Shown here: positions 53,961 through 64,000 of the stretch, in pieces
Layout of the letters: the number at the start of each line of letters is the position of its first letter
How positions within the stretch are numbered: position 1 is the stretch's first letter
From: Viola odorata
Lineage: Eukaryota; Streptophyta; Magnoliopsida; Malpighiales; Violaceae
DNA length: 64,000 nucleotides
Assembly (NCBI GenBank): GCA_963691705.1
Contig: OY829539.1
Coordinates: 6,326,501-6,390,500 of the forward strand
Reading direction: 5' to 3'
The notes under the pieces: model-generated
Seen by the model: only the letters and a program-made list of their open reading frames with translations
The model's database searches: none
Told to the model about the DNA's origin: nothing
Program-made: the position numbers and the translations under genes

Positions 53961-55010
53961 TTTACAACCATAAAGTCCAAAAAAAATCTTAAAAGCTTTT
54001 AAAGGACAGATTAAAAGTTACCCCCCAATGTAGAAAAATGAACGCACAATGACTGTACAAGGGCTAAGACTAAAAGGCAGAAAGGAAAATGGACTTCTCT
54101 GAAAATGTTCAGCAGGAGCAGCGAGGGTAGGGAGGATAGTCATTCGAGAGCTGGTAGGAGGAGGATTTCTCTATCCAGCTGAGTAGCGATGAACTCAAGC
54201 AAAGGTAGGACGCAAAGAGCTCTTTGTTGCGAATTAACACTCTCTATGCTTTACCCCCAGTAAAATTGTGCTCAACCTTTGATGTTTCCTAACACCTTCT
54301 TCTGGTCGTCATTTCACTTGCTTGCCCCCAAGTTTATAAGTCTTACGGCATCTGAAATAAAGAGGGGATTAAACAACAAGTTTAGAGGAAAAGATATCCT
54401 AAAATCTTAAATTAAAATTAAAACTAACAAAAAAGTAGAAATGTTTGAAAAGAACACATGGGTTGCCTCCCACGAAACGCCCTTATTTATAGTCGTAGGC
54501 TCGACTATGGCGAAGCTTCCTTTAATACCTCTGTTCTTTGAGCGGGAAAGAAAGGAACTAATTAGTAGCATCTAAATCCAGAATAGACTGAAAATTAGAA
54601 TAATGATTTAATAAAAGTAATAACAAGGACAAAATTTAATAAATCAAAAGAATATAATGTGAAAAACAATGACAATAATGAAGATAAAATATAAAAATCT
54701 CAAACATGGAAAATTATGGACATAACGAAGCAAAATCGCGATAACACGTATTATCATGATGCACATGCTGGGGTGACATCAACTATTTCTAACTGGCTGA
54801 AAAGTTTCCTGGATGATACCATAAAAGTGGTCCCTCAGTAAGTGGATACGAGAGCGTTTACCGAATCATAAAAGGAATCGGGGCACTCAATCCATTTAGG
54901 GGTTCGAGTCCGAGTTAGGGTTTGTGAAAGCTTACCAGGGCGTGAGCCCCAGGACTTCACTACTACCAACCTAATCTTATTCGGAAAAGGCCCGGTGACA
55001 GGGCATTATG
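53961..55010 (-). other. Non-coding part of the family A derivative
   Basis: 53961-54720 has no clear counterpart in the plus-strand copy; 54440-54520 contains GGGTTGCCTCCCACGAAACG, a motif seen in plant gypsy leaders. 54770-55010 matches the leader at 10790-11040 (GGTCCCTCAGTAAGTGGATA and CTTACCAGGGCGTGAGCCCC). No coding region. Confidence 0.55.
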
Positions 55011-55019
55011 CGTGAAAAT

Positions 55020-55380
55020 GCACATGATAATGACAGTTTATCAAAGCGAGTAACAATACAACAGTCATGCATAAAAAATACAACAATTTATCAAAGTGAA
55101 TAAATTCATGAAAAAGAATAATCATGTACAAAAAGCACACAAAAAATACAACAATTTATCAAATCAAGTAAATACATGAAAAATAATTAATCATGTACAA
55201 AAAGCATTTGAAAAAATGACAGTTTATCGAAGCAAGTAAATACATGAAAAATAATAATCATGTACAAAAAGCATACGAAAAAAAAGACAATTTATCGAAG
55301 CGAATAAATTCATGAAAAATAAAAATCATGTACAAAAAGCATATGAAAAAAAATTGACAATTTAGCAAGTAAATAAAAAT
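55020..55380 (-). repeat. Tandem repeat, five units of about 65 bp
   Basis: ACAATTTATCAAAGCGAATA, AATTCATGAAAAATAATAAT and CATGTACAAAAAGCATACG recur five times with length changes in A runs. The plus-strand relative has about three shorter units (10590-10775). Confidence 0.88.
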
Positions 55381-55418
55381 AAACACCTCAAAAAAATAAT
55401 TCCGGCTCCAACCCTAAA

Positions 55419-55438
55419 GTCCCTAGTGAAGTCGCCAA
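55419..55438 (-). other. Primer binding site of the family A derivative
   Basis: TTGGCGACTTCACTAGGGAC on the minus strand, two bases inside the LTR end (55441). Confidence 0.75.
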
Positions 55439-55440
55439 AC

Positions 55441-56480
55441 TATCGCATACCCCTCAAATATTTCACGACGCGGTTTGGACGGATGTGAGATGAAAATGGA
55501 CTCATCTCACATAATGCAATGAAGTCGCCACTCTATTTATTTCTAAGGTTTAGGGAAACCTATCGTCATGGCAGAAAATAAATAAATAAATAAACTAAGG
55601 CAGAAAGGGTCTACACCCGAGAACAGTGGTTCGCGGTCGATTTATGGACTCGGGATGGTGTTAGGTACCCGAGTCTCATTCAAAAAAAGTTACCAGATAA
55701 AAGAGGTGTTTGAAAATTAGGTAAATGGGGCCCTTAGAGGAATCGCCACTTTAGTATGTACGTTGGTCGAGACTTATTTATAACGGAATTAAACGTTTAA
55801 TCTTTACCAAAGAGGACGCCCTCTTTCATCACTGGGCCAATGCATGATTAATTTTTATTTACTAAGTGATCCTAAGTAGGCATAAACTAACAAAGTACCA
55901 TTTCAAAATGCATGCAGAAAATACGTTAAAAAGAGAAAAATGGGAAGTGAGGGACCAAGCCGCGCACGAAACAATTTTTAAAAGACGGGACAAAGCCGCG
56001 AACAAAACCATTTTTTAAGAAACATAAATTAAAATGCATTCATACATGACAATTAATTAAAGCAAGTAGTTAAAATAAGTTACTAATCATGCAAGCAAAT
56101 TAATTTAAATTCTGACGATTCTAAATAATCATGCTTACAAATATGTATATATTTAGAAAAGCATCGAATAAATAAAAGGGTGAGAAAGGTATACTGGAGA
56201 GTAGGTACCGATCAATTTACCCTGCAAAATGAGATTATTAGTACAAGTGGTGACAAATAACGAACAAGCAAATAAAATGATTAGTAATTAAAACAAACAA
56301 ATAAATAATAAGCTAATTATTACAACAATTCGACAAATTATTGACTCATTATTACAAGCGAAAAATTTAATTGACGCGAAAATAAATCGACGAGCCTAGC
56401 TAACCAAGCCTAAACCGGGCCTTGCGTGTCGTCCTTGCTCTTCAATTTCCCCGCTTATACTCTCTATCCTGTAACCAACT
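55441..56480 (-). repeat. Family A 5' LTR fragment (3' half)
   Basis: The LTR end reads GGGGTATGCGATA on the minus strand (family end GCGACA with one change). It runs parallel to 56944-58400 and 23434-22800 through ATGGACTCGGGATGGTGTTA, CCGCGCACGAAAC and CCTGCAAAATGAGATTATTA, and fades near 56480. Confidence 0.75.
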
Positions 56481-56639
56481 AGGCATTGTTAACGAATTCA
56501 GGGAATGACAGGGGGGGTCTTGGGTTTAGAGGTGGAACTGGAAAAGAGGGCTCTTTGAATGGGAGGTAGAAGAGGTGAGTAATCTTCAATAAATGCTTAC
56601 AAATCCGAGTAAGGGCCAAAGTAGTGACGTATTGAAATG

Positions 56640-56943
56640 GAACCTAGAAGTTGCGGGTAGGTACACTGTTAAGTTTTCTGTCAGGGGCTCGAGACTCATC
56701 GACACGGTGGGAATAGGAATACTCTATTAGGCTCGTGTTGGAGCAGATTGGTTCTCTAACGTATCGAATTCTTTGTATGGCTCACCTTGCAGGATCGCAT
56801 AGCATCGAGAGAGTTCCTTCGGAAATGTAACATGATGAATCCGAAGGATAGCTATTGTCCGTTGTGTTCAGAAGTGGAGGAAAGCTTGACGCATTCGCTT
56901 CTGCATTGTCAGAACATCACTCCTATCTGGGATCACATCATGC
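56640..56943 (+). pseudogene. L1-type LINE ORF2 C-terminus, left part
   Basis: Contains a linker GRYTVKFSVRGSRL, then IEFFVWLTLQDRIASREFLR and the zinc-binding domain CPLCSEVEESLTHSLLHC followed by W, the pattern of the domain that follows RT in plant LINEs. The reading is cut within TPIWDHIM at the solo LTR insertion and resumes in frame at 59498 with RWADIVLVPPRTVADLW. Confidence 0.8.
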
Positions 56944-59492
56944 TGTCGTACCGTCGCGAGCGAAATTCGGGACGTGAATGAAATTCACATAACAATGAAG
57001 TCGCCACCCTATTTTCCTAAGGTTTAGGGAAACCTAAAAAGTTCGAAAAGAATAAAAAAATAAAATAAAAACTAAGGCACAAATAAAAAGGGTCTAAACC
57101 CGAGAACGATGGTTCGGGGTCGTATTATGGACTCGGGAAGGTGTTAGGCACCCAAGTCTCATCCTAAAAAGGTTACCGGTTCTAAAAGAGGTGTTTAAAA
57201 TCATGTTGAAAATAATTAATTTGGCCCTCAGGGGGAGAATCATCGCTTTAGTTTTTTAGTTGATTGGATTGATTTTATCCTAATTATTGTCGAGTTGTTT
57301 AACAGAAAATAACATTTTATCCTCTAAAAGATAAAGAAGGTTGGTTGTATACCTATTCCAATTATATTTAGCCGAGTTCAAAATTAGTCCGATTACATGC
57401 AAAGTTGGTGAAATTACTACCGTTTTTTATTAATCTTTACCAAAGCGACGATCCTAGTGAACAATGAGGGATCACTATCATCATCGGACCGATGCAAATG
57501 ATTAACCCTATTTACTAAGTTGTCCTAGCATGCATAAACTAACATAGTACCATTTTCATGAATGCGAGAAAACACGTTGAAAAGAGAAAAACTGGGGAGT
57601 GGGGTCGAAGCCGCGCACATAACACATTCATCAAGATAGCATAAATTAAAAGACAATCGTGGGGACGAAGTCGCACACGAAACAAGCATAATTTAAATGA
57701 TCACTCAACATTAAAGGTTTAAAACGCATTAAGAGGGAACCTCTAAAAAGAGGGATTAAATATGGAAGTATTTTCTAGAAGTTTGGCTTAAGGCCCATTT
57801 TACTATCTTTCCACTTTCAAGTGATTGTTTTCTTTGGTGATTTACTATCCTAAAGATTTAGAGGAGCTTAAGTTATTGGAAAAGATTTAAATCCTATGTT
57901 TGATTACTACTTTGTTTAGTTTTCTTGGATTGATTTTATTCGTTTTGATTTTAATTGATTAAAAGATTTTAAGAATTAATGATTAATAATCATGCAATTA
58001 AATTAAAGCGTGATGTTTAATACTAATCCTATTCAAATTTCATGCATTTACAGAAAATAAAATGTTGAGTATTTCTACCTAATTCGTTCAAACATGGGTC
58101 GATCAAAGATTAATATTAAAGGGAGTTAATCCAATTATTCTCATGCAATCAAGTTGATTTTAAATCTAGCAATTCTAAATAATCATGCATTCAATCATAT
58201 AACAAATAGAATAGCTAATAAAAATCTCCTCGAGCGGATACCTGCATCACAGATTGGTTAGTAGCAATAAATAAATATGCAAACAGATAAAATAAATATT
58301 ACAAGCATGCATACAAGTACACTACGAACAAAACAAATAAAGCCTTCTAACGGGCCAGCCTAACACACATCAGCCCATCCTCTCTTCCTTTCTTTCTTCC
58401 CAGCCGGCCCAAGCCCACAAACAAACCATAAGAACCAACACACACAAAAACCTAACCCACACACTCTTTCTCTTCTCTGCTGCCGCCGGCGGCTCCAACT
58501 TCATTCCTTTTTCTTTGCTTCAGCCGCTGGCGGCTAACCCATTCCTTCTCCTCAAACCGAAACCCCTGCAAAACAAGCACAAGCACAACAGCAAAGCAAG
58601 CAAGAACAACAAACAAACGAGAGAAAAGAAACAAACAATTACAGAGGTGCTGCTGGTCCGGGAAAGGAAGCGGAAGTAGCAGAGCAGCGGCGGCGAAGAC
58701 GAATCAGACGGCTGCGGGGCTGGAACCTGGTGGCCGGAGCAGCGGGTGGTTGGAGCAGTGGTGATAAATCGGGATTGCGAGAGAGAATGAAAGGTGATGT
58801 TTGATTTTGGTTTATGTGCGGTTTAGGTGTATTGGTTTAATTTAGTTTGGAGGTTTGATGATGGGTAATGGCAACGGCGGTTGGGTTTGGTTTTGTGCAG
58901 GTTTGACTGATTTTGGCGAGATGGGCAGTGGTGGTTTGGGTTGGTTTGACTGGGCAGCGGTGTGGCGGACGGAACAGTGGTGGCGGAGGATGTGTACGGC
59001 GAGGGTTGACTGATTTTGGGTAATTGATTTTGGTTGGATTGGTTAATTGATTTGGTTTATTGATGGTGATCGGTTAATTGGATGAAGGAGAGGGATTGAT
59101 TTCGGTAGTTGGTTTCAGAAGAGGGAGAGGGATTGATCTTTCAGCCTCTTGTTCGAATGGGGCAATTACTCATTTTAATTAGGGAGGTAGCATGGGTTGA
59201 TTGATTGTAAAATCAGGTGATGGGTAGGAGCGGGCTTGGTCGGACGTGGGAATCAAATGAGAGTGGAGACATGCGGAGGTGGCTTGACCGGGCGTGAGAA
59301 TAAAGAAATGGGAGTGGAAATGACACATTCCGTACGAACTAAATAAAATAATAACACTGACAGATAAACAATATCGGGTAAAAATGAAATCGATGGTAAA
59401 ATGACTCGAACAAATAAAGATAAAAGGGTCAAATAAAGCGAAATAAATCTAAACAATTTAAACGGTTTGTGGTCAAAATTCGAGTAGCAACA
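56944..59492 (-). mobile_element. Solo family A LTR, 2549 bp, TSD CATGC, inside a LINE
   Basis: On the minus strand it begins TGTTGCTACTCGAATTTTGA and ends CGACGGTACGACA. CATGC flanks both sides (56939-56943 and 59493-59497). Removing it and one CATGC restores the LINE reading frame. It is about 0.5 kb longer than the LTR at 21412-23434. Hairpin-forming GCCGCCGGCGGC (58482-58493) and AGCCGCTGGCGGCT (58522-58535) lie in the part corresponding to the leader. Confidence 0.88.
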
Positions 59493-59497
59493 CATGC

Positions 59498-59956
59498 GTT
59501 GGGCGGACATAGTGTTGGTGCCTCCGAGGACAGTGGCAGACCTATGGCAGTGTTGGAGGGTTTGGCTGCCTCTCCTCAAAAGTAGGTCTATGAGATGTGG
59601 AAAATGTTGTTGTATGCGGTGTTATAGACAATGTAGACACAACGCAGTAAAGTAGTGTTTTAGCAAAAGTCTTTCTGCGCATTCCGTACTTTAAATCTGA
59701 TATTTTCACACTGGCAGAATTGGAAGAAAGTAGAGATTCCTTGTTTTCTTACAATTCAGTGCAGATGATGCTATCGTCTTCGTGGTTATACTCGTGGGGA
59801 GGAACGAGTTAGATAGATGGGTATAGATATAATCAATTTGCTGGCCTAGTTTTTATTTTTTTTCAAGCTCTTTCAATTGTATTATGGACCCTTTGGGGAC
59901 TTTTAGTCATATTCTCATGACGCCTAATAATAAATATTCTACTGTTTATTAAAAAA
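59498..59956 (+). pseudogene. L1-type LINE ORF2 C-terminus and tail, right part
   Basis: Continues the LINE reading (WADIVLVPPRTVADLWQCW), then decays: EMWKMLLYAVL, stops, TQRSKVVF. The 3' tail is T-rich and ends in TTTATTAAAAAAATC near 59956, which may be the remains of the poly(A) tail. Confidence 0.65.
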
Positions 59957-61008
59957 ATCAGCTTCATTGCTACATAAAATCTTCAAATACGAAAGCAGGG
60001 GATTACATAAACTTAAACTCAAAGCAAAGAAAAAAGGATAGAATGATAAAAGAAATTTTTAGGCTGCGTTTCATAACGGAATTAATTCTGTTTGGAGTTA
60101 TTTCTGTTTTCCAAAATTTTCCATCTGGAGTTATTTCCGGAATTATTTCTGTTTTCCAAAATTCTATTTCACAGCTACAGTACGTTTTCTGTTTTCCAGC
60201 CTTCATTTTTCAACCTTAGAAAATACAAAATCGTATTCACCTAACAACTATTTCTTACTTTTTTGAAGAAAAAAACTACTACTATTATTAAATCAATTTT
60301 ATTTTAACTAAAAAACAATGCTAATGTTATTTTTTTGTTAAGATTAATAAACTAAATAGTAGCCCATTTTAAGTTTATTAAAGATCAAATATAAGTATGG
60401 TAAACATATTCATGTTTAGATTCAAAAGCACAAGCAATTTAAGGGTTGTTTAATTTTTGGAAAAATTTTGGAAAAGTTTCTACAAATTGGAAATATTTCC
60501 AAAATCTGTTTCACAGCAATATTTTCCCAAATGGAAAATTTTCAGAAAATATTTCAGTTCTCCAATTACTATTCAGTTTTCCAGAATTAACACTAAAAAT
60601 TTGGAAAATTCTGGAAACGCCATTTTTGAAGTTTTCCAAAAAAAAAATCCAATTTTTTTTTTTTAGCTCAACCGATCCATATTGTTAACATAAAGAAGAA
60701 ACAATGTTATTTTGGACATTTCTACCCTCATAATTCATAAATATGCTAATTCTATTCACGTTAAAGATCAAATATCAATATAATAATTCTGTTCATGAAA
60801 ATAAAATACATGTCTTGAATTATTTATTCATGACGTGAATACTACAAACTCGAAATCGTATTCACCTAAGATCAAGTATAAATATAATAATTCCGTTTAT
60901 GAAAATAAAATACATATAAAATAGTCTTGAATTATTTGTTTATTACGTGAATACCACAAATATCAACATTCAAAACATACTTAATTTAAATTGTTACTTC
61001 TTCATATT
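59957..61008. other. Terminal region of the PIF/Harbinger element and flank
   Basis: 60058-60230 and 60436-60690 carry many TTTTCCAAAA/TTTTGGAAAA motifs in both orientations and two possible ends, TTAGGCTGCGTTTCATAACG at 60058 and TTAAGGGTTGTTTAATTTTT at 60437. PIF/Harbinger elements duplicate TTA/TAA and have such subterminal repeats. Which one is the true end could not be decided. The rest is A/T-rich. Confidence 0.45.
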
Positions 61009-62179
61009 CTAACAATTATTATAATGAGACCATAATTGATTTGCAATATCTTCTCTAACGCCATTCATGAGTTGTTGTTGGGACATATCCACTTAAATAC
61101 CTTCTTGCGTCACATTAGCTTCGTTCTCGTCTAAATTTTGCTGACCTTCTGTACCATATTCTGTGAATAGTTGATCAGCTCTATCTTCCATTCGAATAAA
61201 GTTGTGTAGTGTACAACAAGCTAGAGGTATTTGCCTCTGACGACGAAGAGGATAATTTGGAATGGACTTTAAGATTGGAAATCTAGCCTTCAAAACGCCA
61301 AAAGCCCTTTCAATCACATTTCTCAATGACGAATGTCGATAGTTAAACAATGCATATTTTCTTGTTATCCTTCCTCGTCCACGAAAATCATTTAAGTGAT
61401 ACTGTTCACCACGATAAGGAGCTAAAAATCCAGGAATATTTGGATAACCAGCATCAACTGCATAATAGTAGCCTGCCAAATATAAATAACAATCAAATAT
61501 TTGTAGTAAACCATTATATAACAACTAATAAATATTGTTATGAATTACAAAAATAATGTCTTACCAGCTGCGGGCATAGGAAAAGCATTATCTGGTCTAG
61601 TTAATGCATCAAGAAAAATGCGTGAATCATTAGCTGTGCATTCCCAACCAGTATACACAAAGGTAAACATCATATCATGCGAACAAGCTGCCATAATATT
61701 TTGAGTAATAAGTGCTTTTCTACCCCGGAAAGTTTTTTTTTCCGGACACCAAGCTACGACATGAGTACAATCTATAGCACCTATGCATTTCTAAAAGAGA
61801 AAAAATAACACATAGATAAGTTTAATATTCAAACATCACTGTGACATTTATTTAGTCATCATGAATTTATAATACACGAAAATACCTGAAAATATGGATA
61901 CCATCTAGCATTTGCTTGTATCTCTGGTTGAATGGGTCCTCTATCAACATGCCTGATCAAATAAGTTCCTAAAGAAACTAAAGCGCGTATGACAGCCTTA
62001 ACCCAACGTGAGACTGTCGCAGTAGAATGCTGAGATCGCTCTGCCACCATCCTTTGAGTTATTCTATGACATAATACAGTCAATCCCATTGCCACACCCT
62101 CTTCCAAACTAACTACACGTGAGTTCTGTAAGTTCAACCCTCTCAACCTGTCACATAAGTTCAGAAACACATGTGGCCT
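61009..62179 (-). pseudogene. PIF/Harbinger transposase, N-terminus cut off, one premature stop
   Basis: DDE-type transposase with three recognisable exons. Exon A (62179-61886): LCDRLRGLNLQNSRVVSLEE and the helix-turn-helix-like QHSTATVSRWVKAVIRAL, ending WYPYFQ. Exon B (61790-61565): KCIGAIDCTHVVAWCP with the first Asp, then GWECTANDSRIFLDAL with the second. Exon C (from 61472): GYPNIPGFLAPYRGEQYHLN and VIERAFGVLKARFPILK with the Glu, then CCTLHNFIR. Splice sites are canonical (CAG|GTATTT, TTTTAG|AAATGC, CTG|GTAAGA, TGGCAG|GC) and phases join in frame. A TAA at 61093-61095 precedes the conserved C-terminus (VREDIANQLWSHY, to the TAG at 61009). The start is missing because an LTR inserted at 62180. 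Confidence 0.88.
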
Positions 62180-64000
62180 TGTTGCTACCCGATTTTTGAC
62201 ACGAATAATTTAAATCATCACTATTTATCACAACATTTTCACGTTTTTACTAATTATTATTATTCGTGTCATTTTATATTATTTCGCTTTATTCGTATTT
62301 TTATTATTTTTTTCGTTCGAGTTTTTATCGATTTTAAACGAGATTTTTCGGACCGTTGGTTCGAACAAAAATAAATACTTTTTCCCGTGCACACACAACG
62401 ACTCATCTCCTCCATTTTCAAAATAAAGCCAACACACTCATCCTTTTTTTCAAAGACACCAACGGACACCTTCTCCATTTTCTTTCAAAAAAAAAAAATA
62501 CAACGGATCAATTGGATCCATTATAAGCACACCATGCCATTTCAATCGGGAGGGGGCAGCCATCATAAATCCAAAATTCAGACAATTCCCCCCAAATCAA
62601 TTCAAACCATCCCCTACCAAATCCAAATCCCGATCCCTCTTTCCCGAATTAAATCCAAATCCACCCAAAAATCTATCCCCCTGCCAAATTAATCCAGCCT
62701 CTGCCAATCGAAGCATCCTCTGCCCAATTAACCCAAATTCAATCCCTGCCAAATTCAATACAAAAATGCTCTGCCTCAATTAAATCCAATCCTAAATCTC
62801 CTACCAAATTAATACCAATTCCAATCCACTGCCTCGCCCCTACAAATTCACCCGATCCACATCATCAAAAAAATCTACAAAAAAAACCAAATCAATTACA
62901 GCACCAAAATCAACCAAATCCTGATCTCATCGTCACCAATCATCATCAAACTACCACTGAACCGCCTCAAACCACTACACCCACTGCCAAATCGCCCTAC
63001 CCATCACCACCAAACCCGATCCATCAATCGGCTCAATCCAGCCACTGAACTGAAATTCAGCACCAATCAACCTCACCCACCGCCGGAGCAGACAACCACA
63101 ACCGGCCTCCTCCACAAAACCGAACCAGAAATCCTTTCAAATACAGCTGAAACCACAACCGGCCTCCTCCACCAAACAACCGCGACCACCAAATCAAACC
63201 CGACCCAATCTACACTAATCCACCCAAATCAAACCCAAATCCACCCAATCCACACCAAAATCAACATCAGCCGTACCAGCCCGCCACTATCCCTCACCGC
63301 CGCTGCTCGCCGCTGCTCACTGCCGCCCCTCCAGTCCAGTCGCGCCCCATCGCCGCAGCCACGACCAGGTCCGCCTCCTCAAACCATCACTGCCACCCGA
63401 CAGCCAAACACTAAAACCAAACCCAAACCCGAAAGGATCCCTCTGTTTCGATCTATGTTTTATGTGTGTTGTTCTTGCTGTTTTTTGTTGTTGTGCAGAC
63501 AAGGAAAGAAGAAAATAAAGAAAGAAAATTAGAGGAGAGTGAGGCTGGTTCGTGGCCAAAAGAAAAAGAAAAGGGAATGAATAAAAGAAAGAGAAGGAGA
63601 AGAAAGCCTTGTCGTTTGACAAGGAAAATGAGAGGGGTTGGGCTTCGGCCCAACCTAAGAAAGAAAGAAGGAAAATGGGTTGCGGCCCAACCAAGGAAGA
63701 GAAGGAAGAATGGGCTGCGGCCCATGAGAAAAATGAAAGAAATGGGCTACGACCCAAGCCCTTTTAATTAAAATCGGTACTAACTTTTTCTTCGTATTTT
63801 TTGTAGGTATCGAGTTTACAATTACTGTCTTGAGCGGATATTTCACCATTGTCGATATCGGTGACAACTTTCTAAAACTTAGAACTCACATTTCCTTTAT
63901 TAGAATTGTTGATTTAATTTATTGCCTATTCGTATGCATGATTATTTAGAATCGTTATAATTTTAATTAATCTGTTTACATGATGATTATGCGAAAGAAT
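62180..64000 (+). mobile_element. Family A LTR inserted in the transposase gene, runs off the window
   Basis: Begins TGTTGCTACCCGATTTTTGA; GGCCT (62175-62179) is the candidate target duplication. 62390-63430 is rich in C and A and poor in G; 63480-63760 is purine-rich and ends in a cluster of GGGC hairpins. The window's last 100 bases match the family A LTR region upstream of CTCATTTTGCAG (22900-22980). Whether it is a solo LTR or a full element cannot be seen. Confidence 0.85.
63636..63760 (+). other. GGGC hairpin cluster with a TTCG tetraloop
   Basis: GGTTGGGC-TTCG-GCCCAACC at 63636-63655 is a perfect 8-bp stem with a C(TTCG)G loop, the hyperstable RNA tetraloop type. ATGGGC-TGCG-GCCCAT follows at 63710-63725, and weaker versions lie at 63675 and 63742. 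Confidence 0.75.

Larger units (their letters stand above)
49935..56480 (-). mobile_element. Family A derivative lacking gag-pol, minus strand
   Basis: Read leftward: LTR fragment (56480-55441), primer site, leader homologous to 10550-11040 (repeat unit, then CATCCTGGGGCTCAC-like landmarks), about 0.8 kb of other sequence, the module homologous to 17700-19180 (53960-52577), a solo LTR insertion, then sequence homologous to 19170-19780 (50849-49935). Everything matching 11040-17700, that is gag and pol, is absent. The 3' LTR is missing; the copy is joined to the plus-strand Athila LTR near 49930. Confidence 0.7.

Noticed and set aside
63317..63771. Open frames on both strands at the right end
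   Set aside because: Caused by purine/pyrimidine bias of the LTR leader; no domain seen.

Overview
This is repeat-dense nuclear DNA from a plant, almost certainly a eudicot. It holds Ty3/gypsy elements of the Tat, Ogre-like and Athila types, two Ty1/copia elements, an L1-type LINE remnant, a PIF/Harbinger transposon, and one host gene with plant-type introns, a SABATH carboxyl methyltransferase. Nothing prokaryotic is present: no operons, no ribosome-binding-site pattern, no CRISPR. No rRNA or tRNA genes were recognised.

Layout. 1-7258: a decayed Tat-type gypsy element on the minus strand (gag, protease, RT, two RNase H domains, integrase). Its 5' LTR is on the right, its 3' part is full of tandem repeats, and its left LTR lies outside the window. 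7270-10288: a 106-bp tandem repeat and two broken, unrecognised coding fragments. 10289-23434: an Ogre-like element on the plus strand (family A; LTR begins TGTTGCTACCCG and ends GCGACA) with a truncated 5' LTR, a wrecked gag-pol, a stack of minisatellites and a 2.0-kb 3' LTR. 23435-27167: the 5' half of an Athila-like element on the minus strand, into which family A inserted. 28.9-40.8 kb: the SABATH gene on the minus strand in three exons. Its second intron holds a complete, very young 8.9-kb Sirevirus-type copia element on the plus strand (29997-38880, TSD GCTAT). 40941-45702: a second, short-LTR copia element on the minus strand (TSD ATATA), inserted at the TA-rich core promoter of the same gene. 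46494-47360: a solo LTR (TSD CCATT). 47740-56480: a rearranged block made of a plus-strand Athila-like 3' end, then a minus-strand family A derivative lacking gag-pol that carries a solo Athila-like LTR (TSD CTACC). About 56640-59956: an L1 LINE tail split by a 2.5-kb solo family A LTR (TSD CATGC). 60058-62179: a PIF/Harbinger transposase gene split by another family A LTR that runs off the window at 64000.

Only the SABATH gene looks like a working host gene. All its splice sites are canonical and the joined frame is open for 363 codons (367 from the upstream ATG), although one copia sits in its promoter and another in its intron. The Sirevirus-type copia is the only mobile element that looks recently active. 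Between its pol gene and 3' LTR it carries a 56-codon ORF for a one-pass membrane, cysteine-rich peptide, with a TATA box upstream and a poly(A) signal downstream. I consider this the best candidate for something undescribed in the window.
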